DNA from: Nanohaloarchaea archaeon PL-Br10_U2g5
GTDB lineage: Archaea; Halobacteriota; Halobacteria; Halobacteriales; Haloferacaceae
Length of the DNA stretch: 5,262 bases
Assembly (NCBI GenBank): GCA_001564205.1
Contig: LKMY01000152.1
Coordinates: 1 to 5,262 of the forward strand
Direction: 5' to 3'
The notes under the pieces are model-generated. The model made no database searches and was not told the origin of the DNA. It saw only the letters and a list, made by a program, of their open reading frames with translations. The position numbers and the translations under genes are program-made. This document shows positions 5,236-5,262 of this stretch, piece by piece. The stretch's first letter is position 1; each line of letters opens with the position of its first letter.

Positions 5236-5262
5236 CGAGCTCGAGCCCGGACGCGTCTTTTA
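5236..5262 (+). terminator. Possible terminator behind the regulator gene, cut by the window end
   Basis: An 8-base palindrome CGAGCTCG (5236-5243) is followed by a short T-rich end TCTTTTA (5256-5262). It could be the start of a U-tract terminator, or equally the TATA box of a gene beyond the window. Confidence 0.25.

Overview
The window looks like chromosomal DNA of a haloarchaeon (class Halobacteria). Three things point there: GC-rich codons with strongly acidic proteins, TATA-type core promoters about 26-28 bases ahead of start codons that mostly lack a Shine-Dalgarno site (leaderless mRNAs), and gene content that is typically archaeal: a group II chaperonin, a Dim2/Pno1-like KH protein, a RIO1 kinase and the Hjc Holliday junction resolvase. 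I cannot fix the genus from the sequence.

Layout, left to right. Positions 1-85 hold the first 28 codons of a very acidic protein on the minus strand, cut by the window edge. Positions 86-514 have no convincing gene. This stretch holds a group of palindromes around the probable promoter of the edge gene, an eight-U tract (minus strand), and a run of perfect hairpins just behind the thermosome stop codon. Positions 515-2197 (minus) encode a full-length thermosome subunit of the alpha/CCT1 type, behind a strong TATA box at 2222-2230. Then come, all on the minus strand, a two-KH-domain RNA-binding protein (2377-2919), a RIO1-type kinase (3024-3962) and Hjc (4036 to about 4545). Divergently on the plus strand at 4690-5220 is an Lrp/AsnC-like winged-helix regulator with a RAM-like C-terminal half.

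How the parts fit. The KH protein and RIO1 are both predicted to act in maturation of the small ribosomal subunit, and the thermosome is the main cytosolic protein-folding machine, so the middle of the window is a ribosome-biogenesis and protein-folding neighbourhood. Most genes seem to have their own promoter rather than forming one tight operon: gaps are 73-180 bases and TATA-like boxes precede the thermosome and KH genes clearly and the others weakly. Hjc (DNA recombination) and the regulator are probably neighbours only by position, sharing the 4571-4689 spacer.

The genes are ordinary housekeeping genes and I see no convincing new multi-gene system. The most interesting material is non-coding: the triple palindrome at 127-172, the hairpin and U-tract region at 286-513, an inverted pair of identical TATA 10-mers upstream of the thermosome that could drive an antisense RNA, a start-site puzzle in hjc, and a repeated half-site in front of the regulator gene.
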